Below are positions 8,709 to 17,731 of a stretch of 64,000 bases of DNA, one piece after another. Both the position numbers and the translations under genes were made by a program. Source of the DNA: SAR86 cluster bacterium AG-422-O05. Lineage in GTDB: Bacteria > Pseudomonadota > Gammaproteobacteria > Magnimaribacterales > D2472. Under the pieces are notes generated by a model. The model made no database searches. It worked only from the letters and a program-made list of their open reading frames with translations, and was not told where the DNA came from. The stretch is from assembly GCA_003213495.1 (NCBI GenBank), contig QCMW01000001.1:1109296-1173295 (forward strand). Direction: 5' to 3'. Positions within the stretch are counted from its first letter, which is position 1. The number at the start of each line of letters is the position of its first letter.

Positions 8709-9423
8709 CTATCAAACTTGGTATATAGAAAACTTTGATAAATCCATAATAATAGATCCTTGGTTAACTAATAAGCTTCAACCCAAAGGATCTTTTTTTA
8801 TTCAACGAAAAAAAGCTAATAATACTATTCTTACTGATGAGGAAATTAATAAAGTAAATGCAATAGTAATTACAGCGCCTTTTGAAGATCATCTTCATTT
8901 TGATTCGATTAAAATGTTTTCTGAAAGCACCGCTATTTTTACCTCAAATATGGTAAAAAAAACTTTGATTCAAAATAAGATTAGAAATCCCATCAAGATT
9001 CTTGATGAATCTGAAACTGTAATTAACTCAATAAAGGTTAAAGCTTTGCCTACTAGCTACCCTTATTATCATTCAACTTTTTCAATACTTTTTGAAGATG
9101 AAGATGGTAATAGTATTTTTCATGAGGGACATAGAGTAAATTTCAAATATTTGCAAAATAATAAAATCAATGCTGATGTATCAATTCTAACTGCAGAAGA
9201 AAGTAAACTTTTTGGATTTATTCAATTAGGTATGAATTACAAGAATACGCTGAAAGCAATAGATATACTTCGATCTAAAATATTATTTATCACAGGCAAT
9301 GAACCAAACAAAACAGAAGGATTTATCAGTAAATTTCTATTTACCAAATCATTTAATCTAAAGCATTTATCTGAAAAAGTTGAAGTCTACTTAAACGAGG
9401 GTGATTCGTATAAATTTAAATAA
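8686..9423 (+). CDS. Degenerate metallo-beta-lactamase-fold protein
   Basis: A 245-residue protein with the layout of an MBL/UlaG-like hydrolase: an N-terminal sandwich strand (WYIENFDKSIIIDPWLT), then the metal-site loop. Where active members have T-H-x-H-x-D-H, this one has TAPFEDH near residues 64-70. The first two His are missing and the Asp-His pair is kept. Later candidate ligands are His in SIFHEGHRVNF and the PYYHSTF region. The metal site is therefore altered or lost, and the protein may bind a ligand without hydrolysing it. It overlaps the small membrane protein upstream and is convergent with the aminotransferase by 8 bases. Confidence 0.7.
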   Translation: MKLIKADNYQTWYIENFDKSIIIDPWLTNKLQPKGSFFIQRKKANNTILTDEEINKVNAIVITAPFEDHLHFDSIKMFSESTAIFTSNMVKKTLIQNKIRNPIKILDESETVINSIKVKALPTSYPYYHSTFSILFEDEDGNSIFHEGHRVNFKYLQNNKINADVSILTAEESKLFGFIQLGMNYKNTLKAIDILRSKILFITGNEPNKTEGFISKFLFTKSFNLKHLSEKVEVYLNEGDSYKFK

Positions 9424-10531
9424 CCTGAGCTAGTGATTGAAGACAATGATCAATATTTTCTTTTTTAGATGAGTGGCCCATCAATCCAATGCGCCATACT
9501 TTTCCAGCAAGCACACCTAAACCTGCCCCAATTTCTAGATTAAAATCATTTAAAAGCCTCTGTCTAGATTCTAGATCGTTTACACCTTCAGGAATGTATA
9601 TGGCATTAAGTTGGGGCAACCTATCCTCTTTATTAACAAGATAACTGATGTTAAGTTTCTCAAGGCCCTCTCTAAGTAATAAATGATTTTCCATATGCCT
9701 TTTCCATGAATTCTCGATTCCTTCTTCTTTTAAAATGATTAAGGCTTCATGCAGACCATATAAGGCGTTTATGGGTGCAGTATGGTGGTATGACCTACCT
9801 CCTTCACCTTCCCAATAAGACATGATTAAATTTAAATCTAAGAACCAACTTTTTACTTTAGATTTTCTATTCTTTATTTTTTCTTTAGCCCTTTCACTAA
9901 AACTAATTGGTGAAAGTCCAGGAGATGCAGATAAGCACTTTTGAGTACCTGAATAAATTGCATCAATATTCCAGTCATCTACTTTTAACGGAACGCCAGC
10001 TAATCCAGTAACTGTATCCACTATTGATAAACATCCGTGATCATGAGCAAGTTTTGTAATAGATTCTGGATCTGTTAAAGCGCCTGTTGATGTTTCAGCA
10101 TGAACAGAAGCAACTATCTTTGCATCACTATGTTGTTTTAGTGCTTCTTGAATTTTATTTAGATCTACCTTTGTGCCCCATTCGTCGTCAATAACAATAG
10201 GAACACCTCCAAATCTTTCAACATTTTCTTTCATGCGCTCACCAAAAAAACCATTTTTAGCAATAATAACTTTGTCTTCAGTCTCAACAAGATTGGCAAA
10301 GCAACACTCCATACCTGCCATACCAGGTGCAGAAACTGCAAAAGTTAAATCATTCTTTGTTTGAAATGCATACTGAAGTAATCCTTTGATCTCATCCATC
10401 ATTGAAATAAAGGCTGGATCTAAATGGCCAATAGTCGGTCTTGCCATAGCATCAAGAATTCTTTGACTAACATCTGATGGGCCTGGTCCCATAAGAACTC
10501 TTTCTGGTGGTATAAAAGATTTATCCTTCAT
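9416..10531 (-). CDS. Class V PLP aminotransferase, serine/alanine-glyoxylate type
   Basis: A 371-residue fold-type I PLP enzyme of the alanine- or serine-glyoxylate/pyruvate aminotransferase group. It begins with the family hallmark RVLMGPGPSDVSQRIL. ETSTGAL (about 146-152) and the cofactor aspartate in IVDTVTGLAG (Asp172) are present, as is the Schiff-base lysine in SGTQKCLSASPG (Lys198). The family interconverts glyoxylate and glycine using Ser or Ala as amino donor in the cytoplasm; 2-aminoethylphosphonate transaminases are distant relatives. It lies 18 bases downstream of the gamma-glutamyltransferase on the same strand, so co-transcription is likely. Confidence 0.88.
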   Translation of the reverse strand: MKDKSFIPPERVLMGPGPSDVSQRILDAMARPTIGHLDPAFISMMDEIKGLLQYAFQTKNDLTFAVSAPGMAGMECCFANLVETEDKVIIAKNGFFGERMKENVERFGGVPIVIDDEWGTKVDLNKIQEALKQHSDAKIVASVHAETSTGALTDPESITKLAHDHGCLSIVDTVTGLAGVPLKVDDWNIDAIYSGTQKCLSASPGLSPISFSERAKEKIKNRKSKVKSWFLDLNLIMSYWEGEGGRSYHHTAPINALYGLHEALIILKEEGIENSWKRHMENHLLLREGLEKLNISYLVNKEDRLPQLNAIYIPEGVNDLESRQRLLNDFNLEIGAGLGVLAGKVWRIGLMGHSSKKENIDHCLQSLAQVI

Positions 10532-10549
10532 TATGACATAAATTTTAGA

Positions 10550-12229
10550 TTAATACCCTGAAGCTTGTCCATCCTTTCTGCTATCAGACGCGCCATAGTA
10601 AACACCATCTTTTAACATGATTGCTTGATAGCCTCCAAAACCTCCTAAATCATATTGAAATTTATGGCCTAATTTTTTTAATTTATTTATTTCCTCTTCT
10701 GAGATGCCTTTCTCCAGGCTTAAATAACCTCCATCTATCATCTTTTCACCTGTGGGTTGAGATGAACCAACATGTCTAATTCTTGGAGCATCTCCTGCTT
10801 CTTGAAGATTCATTTTAAAGTCAACAATATTGATAACTATCTGTGCATGTCCTTGAGGCTGCATAGCACCACCCATCAATCCAAAACTTATATAAGGTTT
10901 ATCGTCTTTAGTAATAAATGCAGGAATAATTGTATGAAAAGGCCTTTTACCGCCTTCTAAGGAATTTTTATGGCTTTTGTCTAGACTAAACATTTCACCT
11001 CTATCTTGAAGCATAAAACCAAAATTATCGGGAACCATGCCTGAACCCATTCCTCGGTAATTACTTTGAATTAATGAAACCATATTTCCATATTTATCTG
11101 ATACAGTTAAGTAAATCGTATCGCCATCTTCCAAGTTACCTGGGTTAAAGCTTTTTGAAGCTTTTTTTAAATCTATTAAGCTCATCCTTGATTTTGCATA
11201 TTCTTTCGAAATTAATTCACTCACAGGTACATTAGTAAAATTTTGATCAGCGTAATATTTAGCTCTGTCTTCATATACAACTTTTTTTGCCTCTGTGAAT
11301 AAATGAATATATTCTGCACTTCCAAATCCTAGTGATTCAATATCATAATTTTCTAATATATTTAATATCTGAAGAGCTGCTATTCCTTGTCCATTTGGAG
11401 GCAGTTCCCAAACCTCATAACCTCTATAAATTGTAGAAACTGGCTTAATCCATTCTGGCCTGTAATCTTTTAAATCGTCTAATGAAAAGTATCCGCCCTG
11501 CTCATTAATAAATCTTACAATTTCCTTAGCAATATCTCCCTCATAAAAATCTTTACCTGCAGTTTTCGCAATTTTTTTATATGCAGATGCTAGTTGAGGA
11601 TTTTTAAAGATATCACCTTTTTTAGGAGTTTTTCCTGTTGGCATCCAGACCTCTTTAAAATTTGGATAAGCATTAAATCTTTCAGCTGATAGCTCTAAGT
11701 AATAAGCAACAACTTCGGTAACAGGAAATCCATTTTCACTGTAATCAATAGCTTCTAAGAATAAATCTTCAAATGATAAGCTGCCAAACTTATTATGAAG
11801 TTCTGTCCAACCTGCAACAGCACCAGGAACTGTTACTGGTAAGGGACCATAAGGAGGAATTTGTTGCAAGTTTTTAGCTAAAAGTTTGTCAATTGAAATA
11901 TTTTTTGGTGCCGGACCAGATGAATTTAAACCATATAATTTCTTATCATCTGCGCTCCAGACGATTGCAAAAAGATCTCCTCCAATACCGCACCCAGTTG
12001 GCTCCATTAATCCGAGAACAGCGTTTGCCGCAATTGCAGCATCAATTGCATTGCCTCCTCTTTGAAGCACTTCGATTGCAGTTTGAGTTGCTAATGGATG
12101 ACTTGTTGCCGCCATACCGTTAGTTGAAATTATTTCTGATCTGCTAGCAAAATCAAAGCCAGTAATTCTGTCATAACTTAATAGTGATATTGATACAAAT
12201 AAAATTGATAAATTAAAAAAGTATTTCAT
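10550..12229 (-). CDS. ggt: Gamma-glutamyltransferase (exported)
   Basis: A 559-residue Ntn-hydrolase precursor. Residues 1-18 form a signal peptide, so the enzyme should act in the periplasm on glutathione or other gamma-glutamyl compounds. Family blocks include GGNAIDAAIAANAVLGLMEP, TGCGIGGDLFAIVW and LPVTVPGAVAGW. Autocleavage would create the small subunit at the Thr in GDTIYLTVSD (about Thr371), which becomes the nucleophile. GLMGGAMQPQGHAQI supplies the oxyanion region. Length matches the family. It precedes the aminotransferase in one transcription unit and diverges from the small gene at 12272. Confidence 0.93.
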   Translation of the reverse strand: MKYFFNLSILFVSISLLSYDRITGFDFASRSEIISTNGMAATSHPLATQTAIEVLQRGGNAIDAAIAANAVLGLMEPTGCGIGGDLFAIVWSADDKKLYGLNSSGPAPKNISIDKLLAKNLQQIPPYGPLPVTVPGAVAGWTELHNKFGSLSFEDLFLEAIDYSENGFPVTEVVAYYLELSAERFNAYPNFKEVWMPTGKTPKKGDIFKNPQLASAYKKIAKTAGKDFYEGDIAKEIVRFINEQGGYFSLDDLKDYRPEWIKPVSTIYRGYEVWELPPNGQGIAALQILNILENYDIESLGFGSAEYIHLFTEAKKVVYEDRAKYYADQNFTNVPVSELISKEYAKSRMSLIDLKKASKSFNPGNLEDGDTIYLTVSDKYGNMVSLIQSNYRGMGSGMVPDNFGFMLQDRGEMFSLDKSHKNSLEGGKRPFHTIIPAFITKDDKPYISFGLMGGAMQPQGHAQIVINIVDFKMNLQEAGDAPRIRHVGSSQPTGEKMIDGGYLSLEKGISEEEINKLKKLGHKFQYDLGGFGGYQAIMLKDGVYYGASDSRKDGQASGY

Positions 12230-12271
12230 ATAAAATAAGATTCGGTTGTCTTCATAATATATACTTTAAAC

Positions 12272-12604
12272 ATGAATAAGTTAATACTTGCATTAATCTT
12301 AGTGCTACCTTTTTACATAAAAGCAGATTTTGATAATAAATGTTCTGTAATCATCACATTAAGATTTCAATCAAATGAAGATGCATATAAAGATGCAATT
12401 AATAAGATTAATCAATGTGAAAAGTATGATATTTTGTCTGTTACTAGTTTTTTAGAGGAATCCATAAGTAAAGTATATATCACAGACTTAATACAAAATT
12501 ACTGCATGTTTAATCATCAAATCATTACTTTAATTGATGATAAGACTTCTAATTTAAGTTGCGTTCACAGAGGCAAGCCAAGAGTTGATAGGCAACTCAA
12601 ATAA
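12272..12604 (+). CDS. Small exported protein, unknown function
   Basis: A 110-residue protein not recognised. Residues 1-18 (MNKLILALILVLPFYIKA) form a convincing signal peptide cut before DFDNK. The mature domain has four Cys (in NKCSVI, NQCEKY, NYCMFN and LSCVHR), enough for two disulfides in the periplasm. A -10-like TATACT at 12260-12265 lies seven bases before the ATG, so the mRNA may be leaderless; no Shine-Dalgarno is visible. It is convergent with the MAPEG gene and its stop abuts that gene's stop. Confidence 0.6.
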   Translation: MNKLILALILVLPFYIKADFDNKCSVIITLRFQSNEDAYKDAINKINQCEKYDILSVTSFLEESISKVYITDLIQNYCMFNHQIITLIDDKTSNLSCVHRGKPRVDRQLK

Positions 12605-12994
12605 TTAACTAACGCAAAGATTTAATCCCATCATTACTAACACAACTATGGATGGCAGCCATACTAATGGTCTTATCATTGGTATTGCGTACAAATTCAC
12701 CGCAGCACCAACGAGATAAGCTATTCTTAGACCAAACCACACTTGAGCCAGTATTAAATTAACATCTCCTTTATCCATCACAACTGATAAAACTGCAAAC
12801 GTTAAAAATAACGGTAATGATTGTCTTAAGTTATCACTTGCAGAAGCAAATCTGGCTGATAAATCAGTCATACCAGAGATATCACCACCAGTATAAGTCC
12901 AATTAACTAACGGTACCTTATGCAGTGAGAAACTCATTGTTAAAAAGAGATGCAAGACGTAGAACATACCTACACAAATTATTAAATTTTCCAT
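12605..12994 (-). CDS. MAPEG-family membrane protein
   Basis: A 129-residue protein with four hydrophobic segments, matching the MAPEG fold (membrane-associated proteins in eicosanoid and glutathione metabolism). The loop after helix 1 carries FASASDNLRQSLPLFLTFAV, which corresponds to the family pattern R-x-x-N-x-x-E-x-x-P with the usual Glu replaced (DNLRQSLP). The segment VWFGLRIAYLVGAAVNLYAI matches the R-x-x-Y helix. Bacterial members are often glutathione-dependent but uncharacterised. An AGGATT ribosome site lies just upstream of the ATG. Confidence 0.85.
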   Translation of the reverse strand: MENLIICVGMFYVLHLFLTMSFSLHKVPLVNWTYTGGDISGMTDLSARFASASDNLRQSLPLFLTFAVLSVVMDKGDVNLILAQVWFGLRIAYLVGAAVNLYAIPMIRPLVWLPSIVVLVMMGLNLCVS

Positions 12995-13017
12995 AATAAA
13001 TCCTCTATATCGTTATA

Positions 13018-14973
13018 CTAATATTTTAAATTAATTTTTAATTCATCTAAATGACTTTCGTAATTTTTCCAATAATCCATTCCGCTTTTATAAATTGGTT
13101 GTCGAACCTGTTCTGCACTTGGTGTTTTTACTGATCGTTTTGATTTATAGAATTCAAGACAGGACTGTTCAAAAGGTATTTGACAATAATCAAGAATTTT
13201 TTTCACTGAATCTTCAAAGCTATTCACCACATCTTCATAATTAATAGATAGTATTTGGTTTGGAAGAACTTTATTCCAATGATTCATAAGCTCAACATAA
13301 TTATTATAATAACCGGCTAAATCTTTCAAATCGTAAGTAAATTCTTGGCCCTCAGCAAAAAGTTGTTTATAACAAGAAAAACACGCTGACATAGATGAAC
13401 GCCTAATATCAATTATCTTTGCATTTGGTAGTATTAATTTTATAAGCCCAATGTGTCTAAAATTATTTGGCATCTTATCAATAAAATAAGGTTTATCAGA
13501 TCTGAAAACTTCGCTATCTGAAATATATTTGTCTCCAATAAGTTTTAATTGAGGAGCAGACAGACTCAATAAGATATCAGGATAGCGTGAATCTATATCT
13601 TGAGTTTTTCTTTCGTTTAATCTTAGAGCAGTTGAAATAATATTTGGTAGCTCATGAGTTGGTTCAACCATAGAATGTGAGGAAAGAATTTGCTCAATTA
13701 ATGTAGATCCAACTCGCGGTAAGCCTAAAATAAATATTGGTGCTGAAGAATCTGAACCCCAATCAGACTTCATTTGAAATAAATCTTCATTACATACATC
13801 CTTTTGATTTAAACAGTCTTGATGAAAGTCCTCTAAATTAAACAATGCTTTGCTTTTTTTAATTTCATTTCCTTTTTTATAATTATCAAATGAATCATCA
13901 AAATTTTCTAAATCTTCATAGGCTTTGCCAAGTGCGAAATGCATGAATACTCTTTCATTTTCAGAAATATATTTATCGTTAACCATTTCATTTAATGAAG
14001 CTACTTCTGCATCAGAAAACTTATAAGTTTTTAAATTAGCTAGACTCCAATAGGCATCTCCAAAGTATTTATCGGTGTAATAAGCTTTTTTATAGGAACT
14101 AATAGATTTATTAAATTCTCCAGACGTTTTATATAAGTGCCCCATGGATAACATCACATCTGTATTTTTAGGTTCTAGATTTAATATATCGTTATATATT
14201 TTAATAGCTTCTTTGTACCTGTCTGTTCTGAACAAAGCAGTAGATAGCAACTTCATTGCATTAATATTGGATTGGTTCTCATCATAAAAAAGTTGTGCAT
14301 GTTTTAATGCTTCACCATATTTCTGTCTCTTTGTAAGAATATTTATGTAATCGTATTTAATTTTTGGATTATCGGGATCAAATAATAATGCACTTTCTAG
14401 TAAAAACTCTGCATCTTCATATATGTTAAGATCACTTCCAATATTAGCTAATAGTCTCATCGCCTCTATGTCATGAGGATGATCTCTTAAATATTCTCTG
14501 CAGATATGATCAGCTCTTACTAGCTTGCCTTCATGAGTATAGCTTAGTACGGTTTTTAATTCTGGAGGTAAATCTTTCAAATAAAATACATTTTTTTCTG
14601 CAAATTTAATAAGTTCTTCATTTGAATTTTCTAATGATAATATTCCTAGCCAAGATGATTGTAGTGATGGATTATGCCTAACCGCTCTTAAATATGCTTT
14701 GAGTGCTCTATCCTTATTTTTTAATACAACATTATTGTGTCCAATTTCTTGATAAGCTCTTCCATAATTAGGGTCAATTTGAATTAACTTGTCTAAACCT
14801 AATAAAGCTTCTTTAGTATCACTTAAGTATCTATGACATACAGATGTTAAATAAAAATATTCTTTATTTGATATATTGCTTTTATATTTGTTACATAATT
14901 TTAAAGCACCATCAAAATCTCTATTCTGAATAGATAATTCAATTTCTTTAGATGGTTCCAGGTTTTGTTCCAT
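13018..14973 (-). CDS. TPR-sulfotransferase A
   Basis: A 651-residue two-part protein. Residues 1 to about 400 are tetratricopeptide repeats (for example YKEAIKIYNDILNLEPKNTD). From about 410 a PAPS-dependent sulfotransferase domain follows: the 5'-phosphosulfate loop FILGLPRVGSTLIEQIL, the 3'-phosphate motif region KIIDIRRSSMSACFS, and a C-terminal SAEQVRQPIY block. No signal peptide, so it acts in the cytoplasm where PAPS is made. TPR-sulfotransferases resemble tyrosylprotein and glycan sulfotransferases; the acceptor is unknown. It starts 28 bases beyond the terminator hairpin of the upstream TonB receptor. It is closely related to the protein at 20698-22293, with about 120 more N-terminal residues. 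Confidence 0.88.
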   Translation of the reverse strand: MEQNLEPSKEIELSIQNRDFDGALKLCNKYKSNISNKEYFYLTSVCHRYLSDTKEALLGLDKLIQIDPNYGRAYQEIGHNNVVLKNKDRALKAYLRAVRHNPSLQSSWLGILSLENSNEELIKFAEKNVFYLKDLPPELKTVLSYTHEGKLVRADHICREYLRDHPHDIEAMRLLANIGSDLNIYEDAEFLLESALLFDPDNPKIKYDYINILTKRQKYGEALKHAQLFYDENQSNINAMKLLSTALFRTDRYKEAIKIYNDILNLEPKNTDVMLSMGHLYKTSGEFNKSISSYKKAYYTDKYFGDAYWSLANLKTYKFSDAEVASLNEMVNDKYISENERVFMHFALGKAYEDLENFDDSFDNYKKGNEIKKSKALFNLEDFHQDCLNQKDVCNEDLFQMKSDWGSDSSAPIFILGLPRVGSTLIEQILSSHSMVEPTHELPNIISTALRLNERKTQDIDSRYPDILLSLSAPQLKLIGDKYISDSEVFRSDKPYFIDKMPNNFRHIGLIKLILPNAKIIDIRRSSMSACFSCYKQLFAEGQEFTYDLKDLAGYYNNYVELMNHWNKVLPNQILSINYEDVVNSFEDSVKKILDYCQIPFEQSCLEFYKSKRSVKTPSAEQVRQPIYKSGMDYWKNYESHLDELKINLKY

Positions 14974-15001
14974 AGGATAATTTTAATACACTTGCATAAA
15001 A

Positions 15002-15028
15002 AAAAGGCCAGTTTACAACTGGCCTTTT
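15002..15028 (-). terminator. Intrinsic terminator after TonB receptor A
   Basis: A perfect 12-bp inverted repeat, AAAAGGCCAGTT and AACTGGCCTTTT, with a 3-base loop. On the reverse strand it is followed by eight T (14998-15005 are A on the forward strand). It lies 16 bases after the receptor stop and 28 bases before the sulfotransferase start. Confidence 0.9.
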
Positions 15029-15044
15029 AAATTTATATCTACGA

Positions 15045-17477
15045 TTAGAATTTATAAGATACTCTTATACCAACATTTCTAGGTCTGTTAGTAGTAATTC
15101 TTGGAATATCATCCTGATCGTTATAGTAGAAGTTAGCTCTTTCATCAGTGATATTTCTAACAAAAAATTCAACTTCTGTACCGTTAATATTTACACCATA
15201 TGCTGCATCCCAAATTGTATAGGATGGTTGTTCAAGACGCTTAGCTGCCTCAAGTGAACTATATGCTTTATCAGCACTTTTCACAGCAACTTGTGTATAT
15301 GCAGGATTACCTGCAAGCTCTGAATCAACTTTAACTCTAATGTTGTACTGGAGTTTTGGTGATAAAGGCATAGTACTTCCAACATTAGATATCTGAATAA
15401 TTCTAGATTTATCCTCTGTCACTTCAGTATCATTATAGGAAACAGCACTAGCTACAGTTACGTTATCACTTGGATACCATAAAATGTCAGCTTCCATACC
15501 TTTAATTTCTGCATCAGCAGCATTTTCAATAAATGTTAGTAGACCAACATTTACAGGATCAAACTGAGATACTTGAACGTCTGTCCAATCAACCCAGTAA
15601 TACGAAGCATTCAATCTTAACGTTCCGTCTAACATGACAGTCTTAACACCTATTTCAGTATTAGTAGTATCATCAGTTCCATATGTAATTAACACTGATG
15701 GTAATGCTGAGTTTCTTGATGCTAAACCACCACCTCTATTGAAACCACCAGGTCTATAACCTTCTGATCTTGTGAAGTACCACATGGTATCGTCATCAAC
15801 AGTATATTTTGCAGACAGTTTTGTAATAGTATCATTCATATTTAATGGTTCAGTACTATGGTCACCAGACACATCATAGTCTCTTCCATTTGCAACGTTA
15901 GATCCTCTATATCCGAATTTAGATTGTCCTGTATAGTCAACATCTAAATCGTATTTTCTAGCACCAACAATAACGTCTAGCTTATCTGATATTGGGAATG
16001 TTACCTCAGCAAAGTAAGCTGTTTGCTCTTCAGTTCTCTTAAGATCATTAAAGAATCTACATGCAGGTCTTCTTACACGACCTTCTCTGGACCAGGCTCC
16101 AGGTAAAGGATTATTTACTTGATAAGCAGCCCATGTACCTGCAGATGCAAATGGATGGTCAGTACCAAGATAACAATAATCATTTTCAGTTTCTAAAATA
16201 CTTTCATCAATGAAAACACCAGCAGTATATGAGAATGGAAGATCACTTTCATCATTGCTTGAAACTCTAAATTCATGAGTTGTTCTTTGATTGTCATCAA
16301 TCAGTTCAACTGAAACTGTAGCAGGTCCACAAAGTGTATATGCTGTATAGTTACATACATAATATGGTAACCATGCACCTACGTTTGCATAACCACTGTA
16401 GTCAACTTGCTGCTCTGATTCTCTCTCTAAGTATGCTCCAGTATATAAAGCATCTAATTTACCCATTCTTCCCTCTAAGGTTAAAGAAGTTTGTGAGAAT
16501 GAGTCATCTAAAGTATCAGGAACAAATCTACTTACATTTAAATCGCCTTTAGCAGGGTCATAATCAAAAACACCATCAGCACTAATATCTTGGCTCATGT
16601 GAGTAATTAACATATCCCAATCATCACCAATTGATGATGCTGAAGAAATTCTAAAACCTTCATATGTTGCATCATTGAAGTTATCTTCTACAAGTGTTGA
16701 GTTATCTGAAACAACATGTGCTTGTGTTTGTGGATAGGAAGCAAAAGTTCCTCTACCTTCACCAGACCACGTTCCGGCTACATTGTCGATATAACCGCCT
16801 TGCTCTGATTTATAGAAAACACCTCTAATTGACCAAACATCATTTATTAAAGGAATATTCATGTATGCGTCATATGAATAACTTGGATCACCGTGGGCAG
16901 TTGCATAATGAGACATATTAAAGCCACCTTCTTGAACATTGAATTTTGGCTTATTTGTAATCATTCTAACGGTACCTGCTTGTGAGCTTGCACCATACAG
17001 AGTTCCTTGTGGCCCAGGCAATACCTCAATCCGTTCCATATCAGCAACATATACATCAAGGTTTCTTCCTGGAACTTGTAAAGGTTGTTCATCTAAATAT
17101 AAAGCTACGTTAGGTGTGGAACCCTGTGCAGCAGATAAGAAAACGTTTACCGGATCAACAGCCATACCTCTTATATAAATTGTTGATTGACCAGGTCCTC
17201 TTCCGCCTGATGAAACATTTGGTAAAAATTGAACGTATTCATCAAAATTAGAAACGTTCATTTCTTTTAATGTTTCTTCTGTTAAAGCAGTAACTGTTAC
17301 AGCCACTTTTGAAGCACTTTCATCCTTCTTGGTAGCAGAAACAACAACTTCTTCAATTTGTCTTTCTTGTGATTCAGCAGTTTGTGGAATCATTGCAGCA
17401 ACAACTCCTAAAACCCCTAAAGAAAGCTTATTTTTAATTTTATTTAATTGTTCTTTTGTATTAATTAAATTAAACAT
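15045..17477 (-). CDS. TonB-dependent outer-membrane receptor A
   Basis: An 810-residue TonB-dependent receptor. The signal region (LSLGVLGVVAAMIPQTAES) ends near residue 40. The plug domain begins IEEVVVSATKKDESASKVAV and contains GPQGTLYGASSQAGTVRMI, the hallmark of this subfamily. A long 22-strand-type barrel follows and ends NVGIRVSYKF with terminal Phe, as outer-membrane proteins need. It should carry a TonB-energised substrate across the outer membrane; the substrate is unknown. The ATG at 17477 has TGAGGATT just upstream, so I prefer it to the ATG at 17489. The BCCT carrier diverges from it, suggesting a linked substrate. It is related to the receptor at 22354-24621. Confidence 0.93.
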   Translation of the reverse strand: MFNLINTKEQLNKIKNKLSLGVLGVVAAMIPQTAESQERQIEEVVVSATKKDESASKVAVTVTALTEETLKEMNVSNFDEYVQFLPNVSSGGRGPGQSTIYIRGMAVDPVNVFLSAAQGSTPNVALYLDEQPLQVPGRNLDVYVADMERIEVLPGPQGTLYGASSQAGTVRMITNKPKFNVQEGGFNMSHYATAHGDPSYSYDAYMNIPLINDVWSIRGVFYKSEQGGYIDNVAGTWSGEGRGTFASYPQTQAHVVSDNSTLVEDNFNDATYEGFRISSASSIGDDWDMLITHMSQDISADGVFDYDPAKGDLNVSRFVPDTLDDSFSQTSLTLEGRMGKLDALYTGAYLERESEQQVDYSGYANVGAWLPYYVCNYTAYTLCGPATVSVELIDDNQRTTHEFRVSSNDESDLPFSYTAGVFIDESILETENDYCYLGTDHPFASAGTWAAYQVNNPLPGAWSREGRVRRPACRFFNDLKRTEEQTAYFAEVTFPISDKLDVIVGARKYDLDVDYTGQSKFGYRGSNVANGRDYDVSGDHSTEPLNMNDTITKLSAKYTVDDDTMWYFTRSEGYRPGGFNRGGGLASRNSALPSVLITYGTDDTTNTEIGVKTVMLDGTLRLNASYYWVDWTDVQVSQFDPVNVGLLTFIENAADAEIKGMEADILWYPSDNVTVASAVSYNDTEVTEDKSRIIQISNVGSTMPLSPKLQYNIRVKVDSELAGNPAYTQVAVKSADKAYSSLEAAKRLEQPSYTIWDAAYGVNINGTEVEFFVRNITDERANFYYNDQDDIPRITTNRPRNVGIRVSYKF

Positions 17478-17731
17478 ATGAATCCTCATAGTTAGTTAAT
17501 ATAAATTGCAAATAAACTAGCCTGGTGACCCCAGAAGATTCCCCCCCAGAGAAGTTTAGCCATATTTATAGACCAGCAATTTCTGTAAATCGGTCTTGAT
17601 GACAATCATAACATCTTAAAATAATGATGCAATATAGATATAAAAATTGCATATAAGTAAAGATAAACAATTTATATAACTAGAAAATTTGTACTATTTA
17701 TGTTTCACTAGATTTTAAATTACGCAGTTTA

